Made by a program: the position numbers and the translations under genes. From Glossina fuscipes (Eukaryota; Arthropoda; Insecta; Diptera; Glossinidae), in contig NW_023998415.1 in assembly GCF_014805625.2 (NCBI RefSeq), positions 39,234,119 to 39,298,118 on the forward strand: a DNA stretch of 64,000 nucleotides. Reading direction: 5' to 3'. This document shows, piece after piece, positions 37,485 through 49,060 of this stretch. How positions within the stretch are numbered: the first letter of the stretch is position 1; each line of letters opens with the position of its first letter. The notes below the pieces were generated by a model. That model searched no databases, was not told the DNA's origin, and saw only the letters and a list, made by a program, of their open reading frames with translations.

Positions 37485-37900
37485 GTGAAATTTTGTGTAG
37501 CTGAATTGAAATGAGGGTTAGCCAAATTGGATCATGATGAGCGCTCTGAGCGCCCAAAAGCTGCAACCACTGTGGAAAACATTGCTCAGAGCAGAAAGAT
37601 CGCAGAAGATTGTCCAAACAACATATCTGTTACGTCTTCAACAATAAGAAAGCTCATCTGAAATGCAGCGTTTGCTTCCTTTAAACCATAAACCCCGTTT
37701 CGATTGAATCGATCGTTCGCAGTTCCGCCCCATTCACCGTATTCTCAAGATCTGATCAACACCAACTATCATCTATTTGCAAATCTAGAAAGGGTCCTCG
37801 AAGGAAAACGATTTCGATCAAAAGATGAGGCTGTTGCGAAACCTGAAGCGTATATTTAGAGCGATTTTCTCATTCTTGAAGGGGACTGTGTACTATATTG
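37485..37900 (+). pseudogene. Mariner transposase relic lacking the catalytic core
   Basis: 37485-37660 reads VKFCVAELK, a TGA stop, GLAKLDHDERSERPKAATTV, then ENIAQSRKIAED. This matches the N-terminal linker of mariner transposases (EFKRG..DDERSGRPK..TTxENI). After a TGA and a gap in similarity, 37725-37856 reads HSPYSQDLINTNYHLFANLE, then RVLEGKRFRSKDEAVAKPEA. This matches the C-terminal HPPYSPDLAPSDYHLFPNL..GKRFxSxDE block, including the third catalytic Asp region. A final ILEGDCV resembles the usual near-terminal ELKGDYV. The central part, with the first two Asp residues, is deleted. No terminal inverted repeats were found by eye. Confidence 0.8.
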
Positions 37901-38518
37901 ACGAATGAAGTCAAAGTTTCGAAAACAAAAAGGTTTTGTTTAATCCTATAATGGAAGCCTTTCGACTAACCCTCGTTTATTAATATTTTCACTTTATTAT
38001 AAATCAATTGACAAGAAGAATTTTACCGTTAGTACCTGTTGATTTTCAAGATAGATTTTCCTGCCTATATATTCCAGTTAGCAGACACGTTAACGAGCAA
38101 AACATTTTAAAAATCTAAAGTTTTTTCAAGTGATTTAGAAAAGCACTTTACGCCGAATTTCATTCCGAAAACTATATAAGCCGACATATCGCAATAAACT
38201 GATCGAAAGCAGAAGCATATAATTTTAGTAAACGATTTTAATTTTGTCAGAACATTTTCTGTCGCGGGCTTAACGCAAATTGTAATATTGTTGCATTGCT
38301 TCGTGATTATTGAACGCCCTTTGACAAGTTACTCTGAAAGCATTAAACAATAAAAGAAGCAACATTTTGGGAACATCTTAAAAGAAACGAAGAAAAAAGA
38401 TTTAACCAAAAGAAGACGCTGCGAATATCACGTATTTGGGACGAACGGGAGGAAACTCACTCTTGCAATTTTAAAATGTTTTCGTAAGTTTCTGACGCTA
38501 CACAAACAACAAATGACG

Positions 38519-38549
<31 letters not shown>

Positions 38550-40630
38550 TAAGAGTTTTGAGTTTTATTTAATTAAATTATAAATGTAAACTTTTCAGTT
38601 TTGCTGACTTTGCTCATGGTTACTATATAAAATTGTTACCTTTTTATATACAGGTATGTAAGCATTTCCTTTTAATTAAAATTGTGTATAATCTTTTTAG
38701 TTTTTCTCAAATATGTGCTTTTTAATTAATAGCATAATACAAAAAAAGACCTATATATATATATATATATATATATATGTTACATGCATATGTACACAAA
38801 TGCCTCTAGATATACATGATGACTATATCAAGTATTTCAACTTTACGCGAAGCGGGACGTAAACGTATATACACAAGTCACTTGCTATCTCTCTCTCTCA
38901 TACCTTATCCACTTATTTGAACGTTTTATGGTTATTAACAAAACATCAGTTGATTTCTATCGTTTTTAGTCATTTAAAGAAAGTGTACAGCAGCAGCAGC
39001 ATGAACAGCCATTGCAAGTTTGTTAAGGAAAATTTATGTAACCCCTTCCCTCGCCCCCCCCTCTATACATGCGCATATATATGTCTGTTTGTGTTTAGAC
39101 AATCATTTTTTAAAGGTAATTAAATTCCACATTAGTTCTGCCAATACTGACTGACTGAGTGACGGTGGTCATGACCACCTTTTAAAAAGTTTTCTTAACT
39201 AACATAAACAACAAACAAAAGCGCAGAGATTCAATCAGCAACAATAACAACAGCAACAACAACAACAACAACAACAAATGATCGATAATTATGAATGCTT
39301 ATCACTTGCTTGCAAAATAACCGTTACTGTCTATCGCTGCGGCTTACATCACGGAAACGGTGAAGTGTAGCAAATTAGCTGATTGTGCCGGTACAGTTCA
39401 GCAAGACAATCAGTTCAGTTCAAAGTTGCACTTTAACTAAAATATGATGTTGTTAAGAAACAAATTTGAATATGTATCTGTGTTTGCATAGTTATTTATA
39501 CATTTATTTATTTAATTATTTTATTTATTTATGCTCTTATAAATTTATTCGCATTATAGTTTCGATTTATTTATTTATATAATTTTATGGTATATATATG
39601 TAATATAATGCAAAAAAAAAAAAAAAATACATTTACGTATAAAATATATATACATGTATATATGTATGTATATGCCTACTAATGTATATTATCTGAATGC
39701 GTTTATGTGCGAGTAGTTATGCTGCAAAGTGCTAAAAGCAGCATACTATATAGCACAGTTTGTTGTTACAAGCAAATGTTAGAACATTGAGGCAAAGGCA
39801 ACTAAGCAAACGTGCAACAAAACTGCCCGGATTTGTAGAGCAATATCAACACAGTGCATAATGGAGGCAACTGAACTAGCGTTTGGCTCCTGCATGCTTG
39901 TACAAATTTTTCAAACATTTGTTGGTATATATATCTTACGAACACATATAGTACTCTCAGCACTATATACAGGCTTGTGAATGTGTATCCACGGAATGTA
40001 TAGGAAACTAATGCAATTAATATTCAACGCCACAAGGAACATACATACATAGAAATGCTGATGATAATGGTATATATATATATATATATATGTATACGTC
40101 TGCTATATTTATGATGTGGCTTTCAGTTTTAGTTGATTTGCATGTCTATGCAGACACACTTTTACTGATAGGCATCGTCGTAGTGTTACTAAATGTACTC
40201 GTACCCATTTGAATGCGTAATGAGATTATGAGTGTATTTATATAGCATCCCATCAGTTTATAAGTGAAAAATAAAATGCATTAGAATTTAGGTTTTCAAT
40301 TTCAAGTAAGTCAAACCGACCATAGGACCAACGGTTGAAAAGTATTTCCACTAAATTTAGACAAACTAAAAAATGTTCAAGTCAAATTTCAACATTAGAT
40401 ACACTACAACAACGCAAAAGCGCCACCCACATAACAGGAAATCTAATTTAAACGATAACAGCAACTTTTGATTGCAAGAATTATGTGACGGTAAGATAAA
40501 GGACGAACTTAAAATAGCTAATATTATTAAGCACTTTAAATAGATCCAGGCTAGAACGATTAACTTATTTTCGAAAGCATAAGCTACACTTACATATGCT
40601 ATATGGCATTGAAACAAAGTATTTACTGAC

Positions 40631-40667
<37 letters not shown>

Positions 40668-41554
40668 TAAAAAGGAAGCAATGTAAACAACCATGAAGCT
40701 GCGGAGGTAAAAGAATTAAAACTGACAGTTGATACATAAATGAAACTTTGAAGAAATGATGGTAAACAATTTCTAATAAATTATTAAAACTCATTTGCTT
40801 ATCATCACCATCATCATCATCATCATCATCAAGCGCCATGTAAGAAACTTATTATTAGAGTAAAAGGTTAGAAGAGAAACAGACCATAGGGAAGGTGCAA
40901 AGTCCTTAGTACATAATGGCTTCCACAAAACATATATCATTTTTCCAACTAAAATTTACGTTTCATTTATTCGGCAAGCATGATACAAAAAGCTCCAAAA
41001 ATTTGAAGAGAAGCGAACATATATGCAGCAAACATGCACTACCATGATTAGAAGGTACAAAGCGGAATATAAATTATATCCTAGAGATCCCATTGATGTA
41101 GACAAATGCCTGATTATTTCCTTCTTGGTAAAGTTGACACAAGGTGCTATTAACCCGATAGTTTCGTAAAATAAAATGAACTTCAATGTTCTCAAGCGTC
41201 AAGCCTTGGCAATAAAAATTCAAACATAAGGTATTTTAATCACTTCCGTTGTCCACTCATAAGACTCTAAATGAAGTTTTATATTCTAATCTCTTTCATC
41301 CTGCATCCGGTACTTTTCTTATCACACGAGTATTGCCGATGTCGTAGCTAAATTGAAACTAATTAGGTCACATTCGACCCGTCAGTCAATATTCTAAATG
41401 ATGTTATTATGATCAGAGTTGCCAATCTTTTGAATGCTTACGTCAGTTTAACAATAAACTTTCAATTTGATGCGTATCGCCTGAGAGTATGTTTCTATGT
41501 TGGTGGCACATAGATGTACTTTTTTTTAGTCTTCTGTATTCCATTATCTACGCC
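37901..41554. other. Simple-sequence-rich non-coding stretch
   Basis: TA arrays lie at 38519-38544, 38752-38778 and 40070-40092. A (CAA)n array lies at 39239-39277, a run of about 32 A at 40634-40665 and (ATC)n at 40801-40830. The 39470-39640 part is TTTATTTA-rich. No gene was recognised. Confidence 0.55.
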
Positions 41555-41750
41555 TTTTTATACCCATCACCGAAGGACTGCGCTGTACCCGTTCTGTCAT
41601 AATGTCTGCGACAGCCAAAAGGATACTTGCGAGACGCTATCAAACATACATATATATTTGATAAGCGTGAAATTCTGAATCGATTAAGCTATGTCTATCC
41701 GTCCATATGTCGTGCATCAACATTAAATTTTGCAGTTTTTTCGCGCAGGT
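41555..41750 (-). repeat. Dispersed fly repeat, copy F
   Basis: The plus strand begins TTTTTATACCCATCACCGAAGG, the usual edge of this family. It continues through CATACATATATATTTGATAA, GCGTGAAATTCTGAATCG, ATTAAGCTATGTCTATCCG and TCC, then ATTAAATTTTGCAG. It parallels the known fly order TATACCCACCATCGAAGG..TATATATTCTTGATCAGCG..GATCTAGCCATGTCCGTCC. The orientation is opposite to copies A-C. Confidence 0.7.
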
Positions 41751-43330
41751 TGGAATTAAAAAAAGGACCAAATTCAGGTCACAGCACACGCCCGCAGCAT
41801 GCCCGTTTATGTGTATCTATGCTCGCTACTCACAAATTATTAAAGATAAATGGCTAAAATTTTCAACATTTACTTAACGGAAAACTCTTTTATTTACATG
41901 CATCGATGGGAAAAACCGACAAGGCCCGCCGCACAATGTCTTAAATGATTAAATTGTCCTTGAATGACGCAATGACGATCTGCGTAAAAATGCGTTTATC
42001 CAAAAATAACTATGGCGGACATCGACGTGGCGACGTGATGGTTTAACTTTTCCCTAAAAATATCATCGATATGGATATCACATCAAAGGACTTGGTGAGT
42101 TGAATGCGACAAGCTATGTACGTTAATTCTAAATGAATTATAGTGAACTAAAAATTGAAAGATAAATTTTATCCCATTCACTTTTTTAAGAGCATATATA
42201 AATAAAAGTATGAGACGCTTCGTATGCTTGTTTCGGTCCCAGTTTTCTTACTTGTTTTCACATCAAATTCTTCTCTTTTTATTTGACCTTCAATTACTAT
42301 AAATATACAAACAAATAAATGAAAAAGAAAACGTAATTAATCACTTTGCTCGAATACGTTGGAAAACGTAATTCTGCTTATGATTTAGCTTTCATCTCAT
42401 ATTCTTGGATGATGGGAAAGTACAGCATAGTAAGTTATTCTATCGCGAAGAAGCATTGCGATGAACACAACCAATCATAAGTTCTATGTATGACTTGAAA
42501 ATTTTTGACCATACACTCGGGTCTACAGTTTTTAAAAGTTTGCTCAGTGCCGAGGACGAAGGCAAACGTGAACTCCTCGCATTAAACAGAACTCGGTATG
42601 TGTATGTGTGTGTTAGTTCTCATACAAAGTTTAGTTTGAGTTTTCATATGCTTCTTAGCCCAAGAGAAGAACGACGAGGCACGAGACGTACTTGAATTGA
42701 TCAGTAAATTAGATTAAGCCTTGTAAGCCAGAAATCAGAAGCAGCGGCAATTTAATGCGTAAAATACATTAGATCGAACAGCTTTTTATTTCTTGGGTAA
42801 AATAAATAAGCAAAACCTCAGGCATGTCATGAAAATAATTTCTTTGCGTCCAAAGTATATCGAATGGTTTGCCAAGCCCTGGCGGAGCTTATTGTTTAAC
42901 ACAATCAAAATTGCAATGCGAAAAGTATAATCGAATAAGGATATATGCATAAAAGCGATAGTTTCTTTAACGCTCGGGCTAAATACTGCTAATAATTAAA
43001 ATTCTTGCTTTCATGTTTCGATAAAATATACTTGTTAACGTGTACAATTAACAAAAATGTTGTATAGAAAATGTTGACATTTAATTTGAATATTTGTTTG
43101 TGTAATATAGTAATACATTTATGTATGTGTGTGTGGGTGTGTGTGTGGACATTTATTTAGATATTTTTTTATAAACCTCTGGCTAGGTGATATTTCAAAA
43201 ACTGATAAACGATAATACGGGAACCAAGAAAAAAAAAATGAAAAAGAAAAAATGAAAAAAGAAGAAAAAGCAAAATATTATGAAATAATGGAAAACGTTC
43301 TATTTTAATAAGTTTTTGGGCAAAAAAAAA

Positions 43331-43513
43331 ATGCTGAATAAAGTCCAAGTGGGTTACGTAAAACCCAGAAGCCAGAAGGAGCGCAAGAGTAACAGGGAAT
43401 ATGAAAACCCATTAAACCAGTTGGTTTCATTAATACCAAATGCATTATCTGAATTATTGATTAAACCAATTAAGATACCGCAGCAGCAGCGACCGCAACA
43501 ACAACACCAATAA
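43331..43513 (+). CDS. Candidate small ORF, 60 codons, unknown
   Basis: The frame starts with ATG after a run of A (an AAAA-ATG context, favourable in flies) and encodes a basic, mixed-composition protein. It begins MLNKVQVGYVKPRSQKERKS, then NREYENPLNQLVSLIPNALS, and ends in a short Gln-rich tail (IPQQQRPQQQHQ). A stop and A/C-rich DNA like a 3' untranslated region follow. It could be the last exon of a gene, a small secreted or nuclear peptide, or chance. I see no convincing splice acceptor and no family match. The polyglutamine end merges with a CAA/CAG repeat, which weakens the case. Confidence 0.2.
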   Translation: MLNKVQVGYVKPRSQKERKSNREYENPLNQLVSLIPNALSELLIKPIKIPQQQRPQQQHQ

Positions 43514-44764
43514 CAACACAAATATCAACATTAAATAATACTATACTAAACTATACTAATATCACACATACACACACACACAAAACATATATATGCAAAA
43601 TTAAACTGTAAAACGCAACATTCGAGGCTCTAATAAAAAGCAATTGTAAGCAAAACTAACCGCAAAACAAATGTTAAATAAATGAATTGAAAATCAAATC
43701 ACCAAAAATTACCAACCAATAGACCGAACAGGCAACGACCGACCACCTGGTTAATAACAAGTTTTGCAAAGCGCCTCAAGTGAAATAATTTCGGAAGCAA
43801 ACAATTATTGATATTATTGAATAAAAGAGTTAAGAAACAAAATGCAAAAATATTAAAAAAAATGTGTTGAGGTCAAAACGTTTGAAATGATTATTACTTT
43901 TTTTTTTTTTTTTTTTTTTTTTATAAGCTTAATAATACAATGTAAGTTTTCATTGTTTTTTTTTTTGATTATTAATATCATAACTTTCAAGATATCTAAC
44001 GCAGTAATGCAAAGTTCAATTTAAAAAAAGAACTTTGGCCGAATTTCTGATACCGAACAAAAGTATGAACTGTTTATTGTTTCGTTCTTTTAATGCAAGA
44101 ATTTCATAAATTAAAAACTAGGAAACGCATCATGAACGCTCTTCCAGGCGTTTACCTAATAAAGTTGCTAGAACCATTACTAGCAGGTCTTGCAGCTACC
44201 CTCCTAGCTATATAAGCAGAGAAAGTCAACTGATTGATTTATTATGAAAGATGAACGTCATTACAAACGGGTCGATTAATTGAATATACCCTACTTAAAT
44301 ATATTAACTTGATTGTATTACCAGACTCGTGCTATTGATTTATACATGTAGCGATAATGTTTATTAAAATTCATAATGTAATGGAAATTTAATGTGCATT
44401 AAATAGTTTGCAAAAATTCGAAAAAAAAAAAGCAAACAAATATTTCTATGATATGTGGCTGCACGGTGGAGGTAGACACTGCGAAGTGTATATGAACGCG
44501 GGCGGACATTTAGATAAATAGATAAGGGATTCTGATGAAAAACACTTCAATGCACACAACTTAAACATTATTAAGCTGTAATATGCAATCGTGAATACTA
44601 TGATTGCATCTGTGATTAAATAAAAAACAAAGAACAAAACATTTCGATAATAATAATATTAATAACAATAATAATAATAATAATAATAATAATAGTAATA
44701 TTAATTAGAAATATAACCCAGAAAAGCTTAGAGATTAAATTCTTTAACAAAAAGGTTTCAATAG

Positions 44765-44864
44765 NNNNNNNNNNNNNNNNNNNNNNNNNNNNNNNNNNNN
44801 NNNNNNNNNNNNNNNNNNNNNNNNNNNNNNNNNNNNNNNNNNNNNNNNNNNNNNNNNNNNNNNN
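44765..44864. other. Assembly gap (100 N)
   Basis: One hundred N bases, a conventional gap of unknown size, follow shortly after an (AAT)n repeat. Confidence 0.99.
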
Positions 44865-45166
44865 AGAATCTCAAGAGAGAAAAACACTTGTGTACTAACT
44901 AACCTTCAGCCCATTCTAAGCCTGTCTTTTACTCCTCTAATCTGATAATATTTACGTAACTTTTCTTATAGAACATAGGAAATGTTGCTGAATAACATTT
45001 AGTAAAATGTTCAGAATTAAGTTAACCGAAACGACCCACATCTCTGGGAAGTTTATTTTCACAATGCTTAGTCATTGTTGATTAATGTTGTAATTACCAA
45101 TTTTTTGATCCTTTTACAGTCCTTTATTCAATATCTCGATATCGTATTCTATCTAAATTCTATGAA

Positions 45167-45169
<3 letters not shown>

Positions 45170-45227
<58 letters not shown>

Positions 45228-45231
45228 TCTC
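45170..45231. repeat. (CT)n microsatellite
   Basis: About 60 bases of CT with one CCCT interruption. On the minus strand it reads as Arg-Glu repeats at the end of a 118-codon frame. Confidence 0.95.
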
Positions 45232-46114
45232 CTAAATATGTATGCTTTGCCTAGATCGTAGCATGGTTCGAAGATTAGAATCCTTCGAACCGAACCCCAA
45301 CGCCTACATATTGTGGAGAAAGCTTTCATTGCTGGCGAGTAAAGTTTTCGTAAAAAACTTGAATCATTGTCGCAACAGTCGCGATCTTCAATTTGGGTGA
45401 TTAAATACATTTGATTTTCCATATGGCAAACATTGCACTGATAGTTATATCCCATATGACAAGATTCATTACAATATGTCATAAGTTCGATAGTCGGAAT
45501 GCATGGCATTTTATCCGAATCCGTAAGGGTAGCGAGTTTACGACATTTCGTCTAACGTCTATGTACGGTATAACGTTAATGAGCGTCCTTGAGCCTAAAA
45601 ATTCTTATTCGGTTTGCAATTATTTAATACTAAGAGGTATATATACTTATTGCACCCGTCGTCTATAGCATTTCTGAATTGATCAACGCGGCCAAAGGTG
45701 ATTGTCAATAGGTTGGACAAATCTGCATTTATACGTTTACGCTCTCTTTTAAATTTTCCAAGCAACAATATTTATGGCATTTCCTCTGATTAACAATCCA
45801 TCATGTCTTTATACTGTGTATCCAATACTCTCAAGGGTCTTACTTCTATGCGGTACACTTTGAATATACGCAAACATAGATGCATACATACCGTATATAT
45901 GTGTGCCGTATCTACGTTAGTAATAGTTCAACTCACCTTTCTATTGTTTGTTGTAAGTAAAGCACAAAGATTTTACTGCCTGACTGCTTGTTCACAGGGA
46001 ATTTGTGCGACCGTTATTACACACAACATAACAAAGTTTGGCTATAAAATCTTATAAAACCTGGTGTGTTGACAATATCTAATGGTAACATGCGGCATTG
46101 TCACATAGTTTTCT

Positions 46115-46181
46115 ACACACACACACACAAACACACACACACAAACACACACACACAAACACACACACAAACACACACACA
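46115..46181. repeat. (CA)n array with regularly spaced AA interruptions
   Basis: CA runs are broken by an extra AA at spacings of about 14, 14 and 12 bases, so the array has a second-level repeat unit. Confidence 0.9.
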
Positions 46182-48505
46182 TATGTATATAGTATAGAAA
46201 GCAAAAAAATTTCATATTGAAGTCTCAAACAAATATCGAATGTAATCATTTGAAATGATGTACGATGGCCATGACTTACGGAGACAATGCAAGAAAGAAC
46301 GAATCGATACTGGGGCCTGTCGTCATCCTCGAAAGAGATGCAACATTATTGGGTTTGCATTGCAAATGACAAACAATATACATTTGACAATTTTTCTTCT
46401 ACTTTTAATCATTTCATCATCGTCGTAAGAATGTTCGTATTTGTATGTGCATGAGCGTAAGTATGTGTGTGCTCAACTCCCGCAACCATTATACTTTCCT
46501 CTACCACATACAACCTTCAATTGGTAAAAACAAAAAAAACAAAAAACAAAAAATGATAGGATTTTGATAAAAATCTCCTAGATATTCACCACATATCTGT
46601 TAAAAATCGTTTGATTTGTCCCAAACTTTATGGCTCACTATTCTACTGGTATTCGTTAAAATGATAGATTGTCGTCCATCACAACCGCACACAAAACAAA
46701 AAAATCGTGTTCAGCTGGGACACATTTATTCAGACAAAGCCATAGATATAATAAGCGTTTTATGTCCATCCTCTGTTCAAGTTGACATTATACGTAAAAC
46801 TTTACTTTAATTTAATTTCTTTTTGCATATTTCGCTTTAAAAATAAATAAATTTAAATTTCATAAATTTTTCCTCAATTTTTTTGTCTTCTCTCTGTAAG
46901 AAAAAAATTTTGGAAAGAAAAAATCAACAAAATATTAACTTGTGAATATTATCGTCCCACCCATTTAGCTGATGACCTTTGTTTTGCCATGTAAACAACA
47001 AAGAACAACAACAGAGTAACGCTTATCCTACATACACCGCTTGCATATGTTTGCATACACGTTAAACGCAAGTACACACAAGCCCAAATATACATACGCA
47101 CATACAAAAAAAAAAAAAAAAGAAAAGAAAAAACGCGCGCAGTCCTACATACCAATCTGCACAAGAAGTCCGTTCTCAGTTTATTTTGCTTTTTCCGTTG
47201 CTGTGCATTGAAACCATCATTGATCATAAATTCGATAAATTTGCATTGAATGAAAAAACTCAGCGGATTCAACAAAAACCAGCTATAGGACAAAAGTGAA
47301 AAAATAAAAGACAAAAAACTTTACTTGAATATTTTTAAACCATACGGATGGATGTCTTTTATTTATTTTTTCTTCTTCTTCTTCTTCTTCTTCTTTTTCT
47401 TATTCTTCTCCTTCTTCGTCTTCTCTTTGTACGCAATTTAAGTGGAAGTCAGCAAAAAAAATTCTTGAAAAATAATAAAAAATACCAAAATTCCCGGCCA
47501 TATGTATTCATGTCTTATTAACAATGGCTCTAACATAACCGAATTTATATGTGAAATTCTTTTCGAGTTCACAATTTCTTTTCATTTACACTGTGCTACA
47601 AAACGATTGAAAATTTTTCTTCTCTTTTGCCCAAAATATAAACTCTATTGGGTGAGACGTGTCTTTCGCAGCACCATCGAAATACCTATGACATGAAAGA
47701 CTTAAATCAGAAGTTGTTGCTTTAGCTGCATTTCAAGCAATTATCTGCTAACTATGGGGCACTTCGTCGAATCGATCACTCAAGCCTGAAGGTATATCCA
47801 ATAAGAAATTACAACAAGTTACATAAAAACATTGACTATGGGTTGTGAAATAGCGGTAAACAAATTTTGGAAATATGTTCAATTGCGGTCATCTTGCAAT
47901 TCGTTTAAAGGTAGGGGACAAGATGAAGTTTGTGGTTTGTGTGTTTGTTTGGGAACTTTCAAAGTTCGAAAATCGTTCAGTTCCAAAACAAATGCTTTCA
48001 ACGAATAGTGATGAGCTTTGAAATCCGCAAGGCGTTCATAGCTTGATACTCTCAAGCCTGCACATAATCTATTCGCCGAAAAGTCAGCAAAAATATTTTG
48101 TTCTCGTTGTTCAGTGTTGTGTCGCTGTAAAAAATAAATCTTCACTGAATTTATACGAAAAAATCAAAGATAAAAAGATCACAACAAATATATCCACATG
48201 CATCATTATATGAAAAAATATGGTATGACAATAACACCACCAGGATTTCTGGAGAAAGTTAAACGCATAGTAAAACAGAAATTTTTTCAAAGGAAAACAA
48301 AAACGAAAAGTGGAAAAAAAATGTAAGTAAACGCTTGATGAATACAATTCGATTTTTATTTTTTAATCAATGTAAACTCGTCAAGAAGTTGAACTTTAAT
48401 TTAAATAGGATCATAGTATGCAATAAGTAAAGAACAAATCACACACAAATCACAACCACAGCCAGCCTGATACTGAAAGATACTGAGAAAAGATACGAAG
48501 GAGCG

Positions 48506-48850
48506 TTTTTTTTTTTTTTTTGGGAAAAGCAAAACCGATCATAAATTTTATTTATAAATAACATCATTATGTTGATGGCGTTCCTGCCCAATGTCTTTAT
48601 GCAGGAATATTTTTGGGAATCGAACTGAGATGAAATACATACTGGGATGGTGGATATGCATAAACCATAAATGGAATGTAAATTAAGTTCTTTATTAAGT
48701 GAAAATCGCGAAGACAATGTGATGATGTTTTCTCATAAACAGTTAACTGCTGATCAACTACGCCTAAAATTTCGTCAGACAGAGCAATTTTTATGATTTT
48801 ATTTTCTCGAAACTTTAATCCGTACACTACTTTGGAATGGCATTGTCAAA
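48506..48850 (-). pseudogene. 3' end of a probable processed retrocopy
   Basis: On the minus strand an open stretch of about 76 codons (48827-48597) contains LKFRENKIIKIALSDEILGV and ends in TAA. About 45 bases later comes AATAAA (48552-48547), then 25 bases, then a run of 16 A (48521-48506). A polyadenylation signal at this distance before an abrupt A run is the signature of a reverse-transcribed mRNA. The 5' end is not visible, as expected for a truncated copy. The parent gene is not recognised. The alternative is a chance AATAAA near a poly(A) microsatellite. Confidence 0.4.
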
Positions 48851-48894
48851 GTCGAGGCAGATTCTTCGCTAACGAACTGGATCGACGTTGCTTC

Positions 48895-49060
48895 ACTTTA
48901 TAATATAATGGCATACTCTTACGCATACCCATCGGAGACTCTATGCATGTCCAACGTAAAATTCCAAATTGATTAAACTATGTCTCTCAGCATATTATCT
49001 CTCTACAGCCACTTAAACATTTACATTGAAAAATGAAACTTTGCAAGTTTACAATGCACG
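48895..49060 (-). repeat. Dispersed fly repeat, copy G
   Basis: The plus strand shows CGCATACCCATCGG, then ACGTAAAATTCCAAATTG, ATTAAACTATGTCTCTC, and finally GAAACTTTGCAAG. This runs parallel to copy F (GCGTGAAATTCTGAATCG, ATTAAGCTATGTCTATC, AAATTTTGCAG). The copy is strongly decayed. Confidence 0.55.

Larger units (their letters stand above)
41751..48505. other. Non-coding stretch with simple repeats and a 100-N gap
   Basis: Recognised parts are TG repeats (43126-43149), an A-rich stretch (43225-43280), a T run (43899-43922), (AAT)n (44647-44699) and the gap at 44765-44864. A CT array (45170-45231), a periodically interrupted CA array (46115-46181) and (TTC)n (47370-47395) follow. One candidate small frame (43331-43513) is listed separately. 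The remaining open frames were not recognisable. Confidence 0.5.

Noticed and set aside
48660..48690. TGGAATGTAAA, matching the 5' part of miR-1
   Set aside because: The rest of the mature sequence does not match, and no hairpin is visible.
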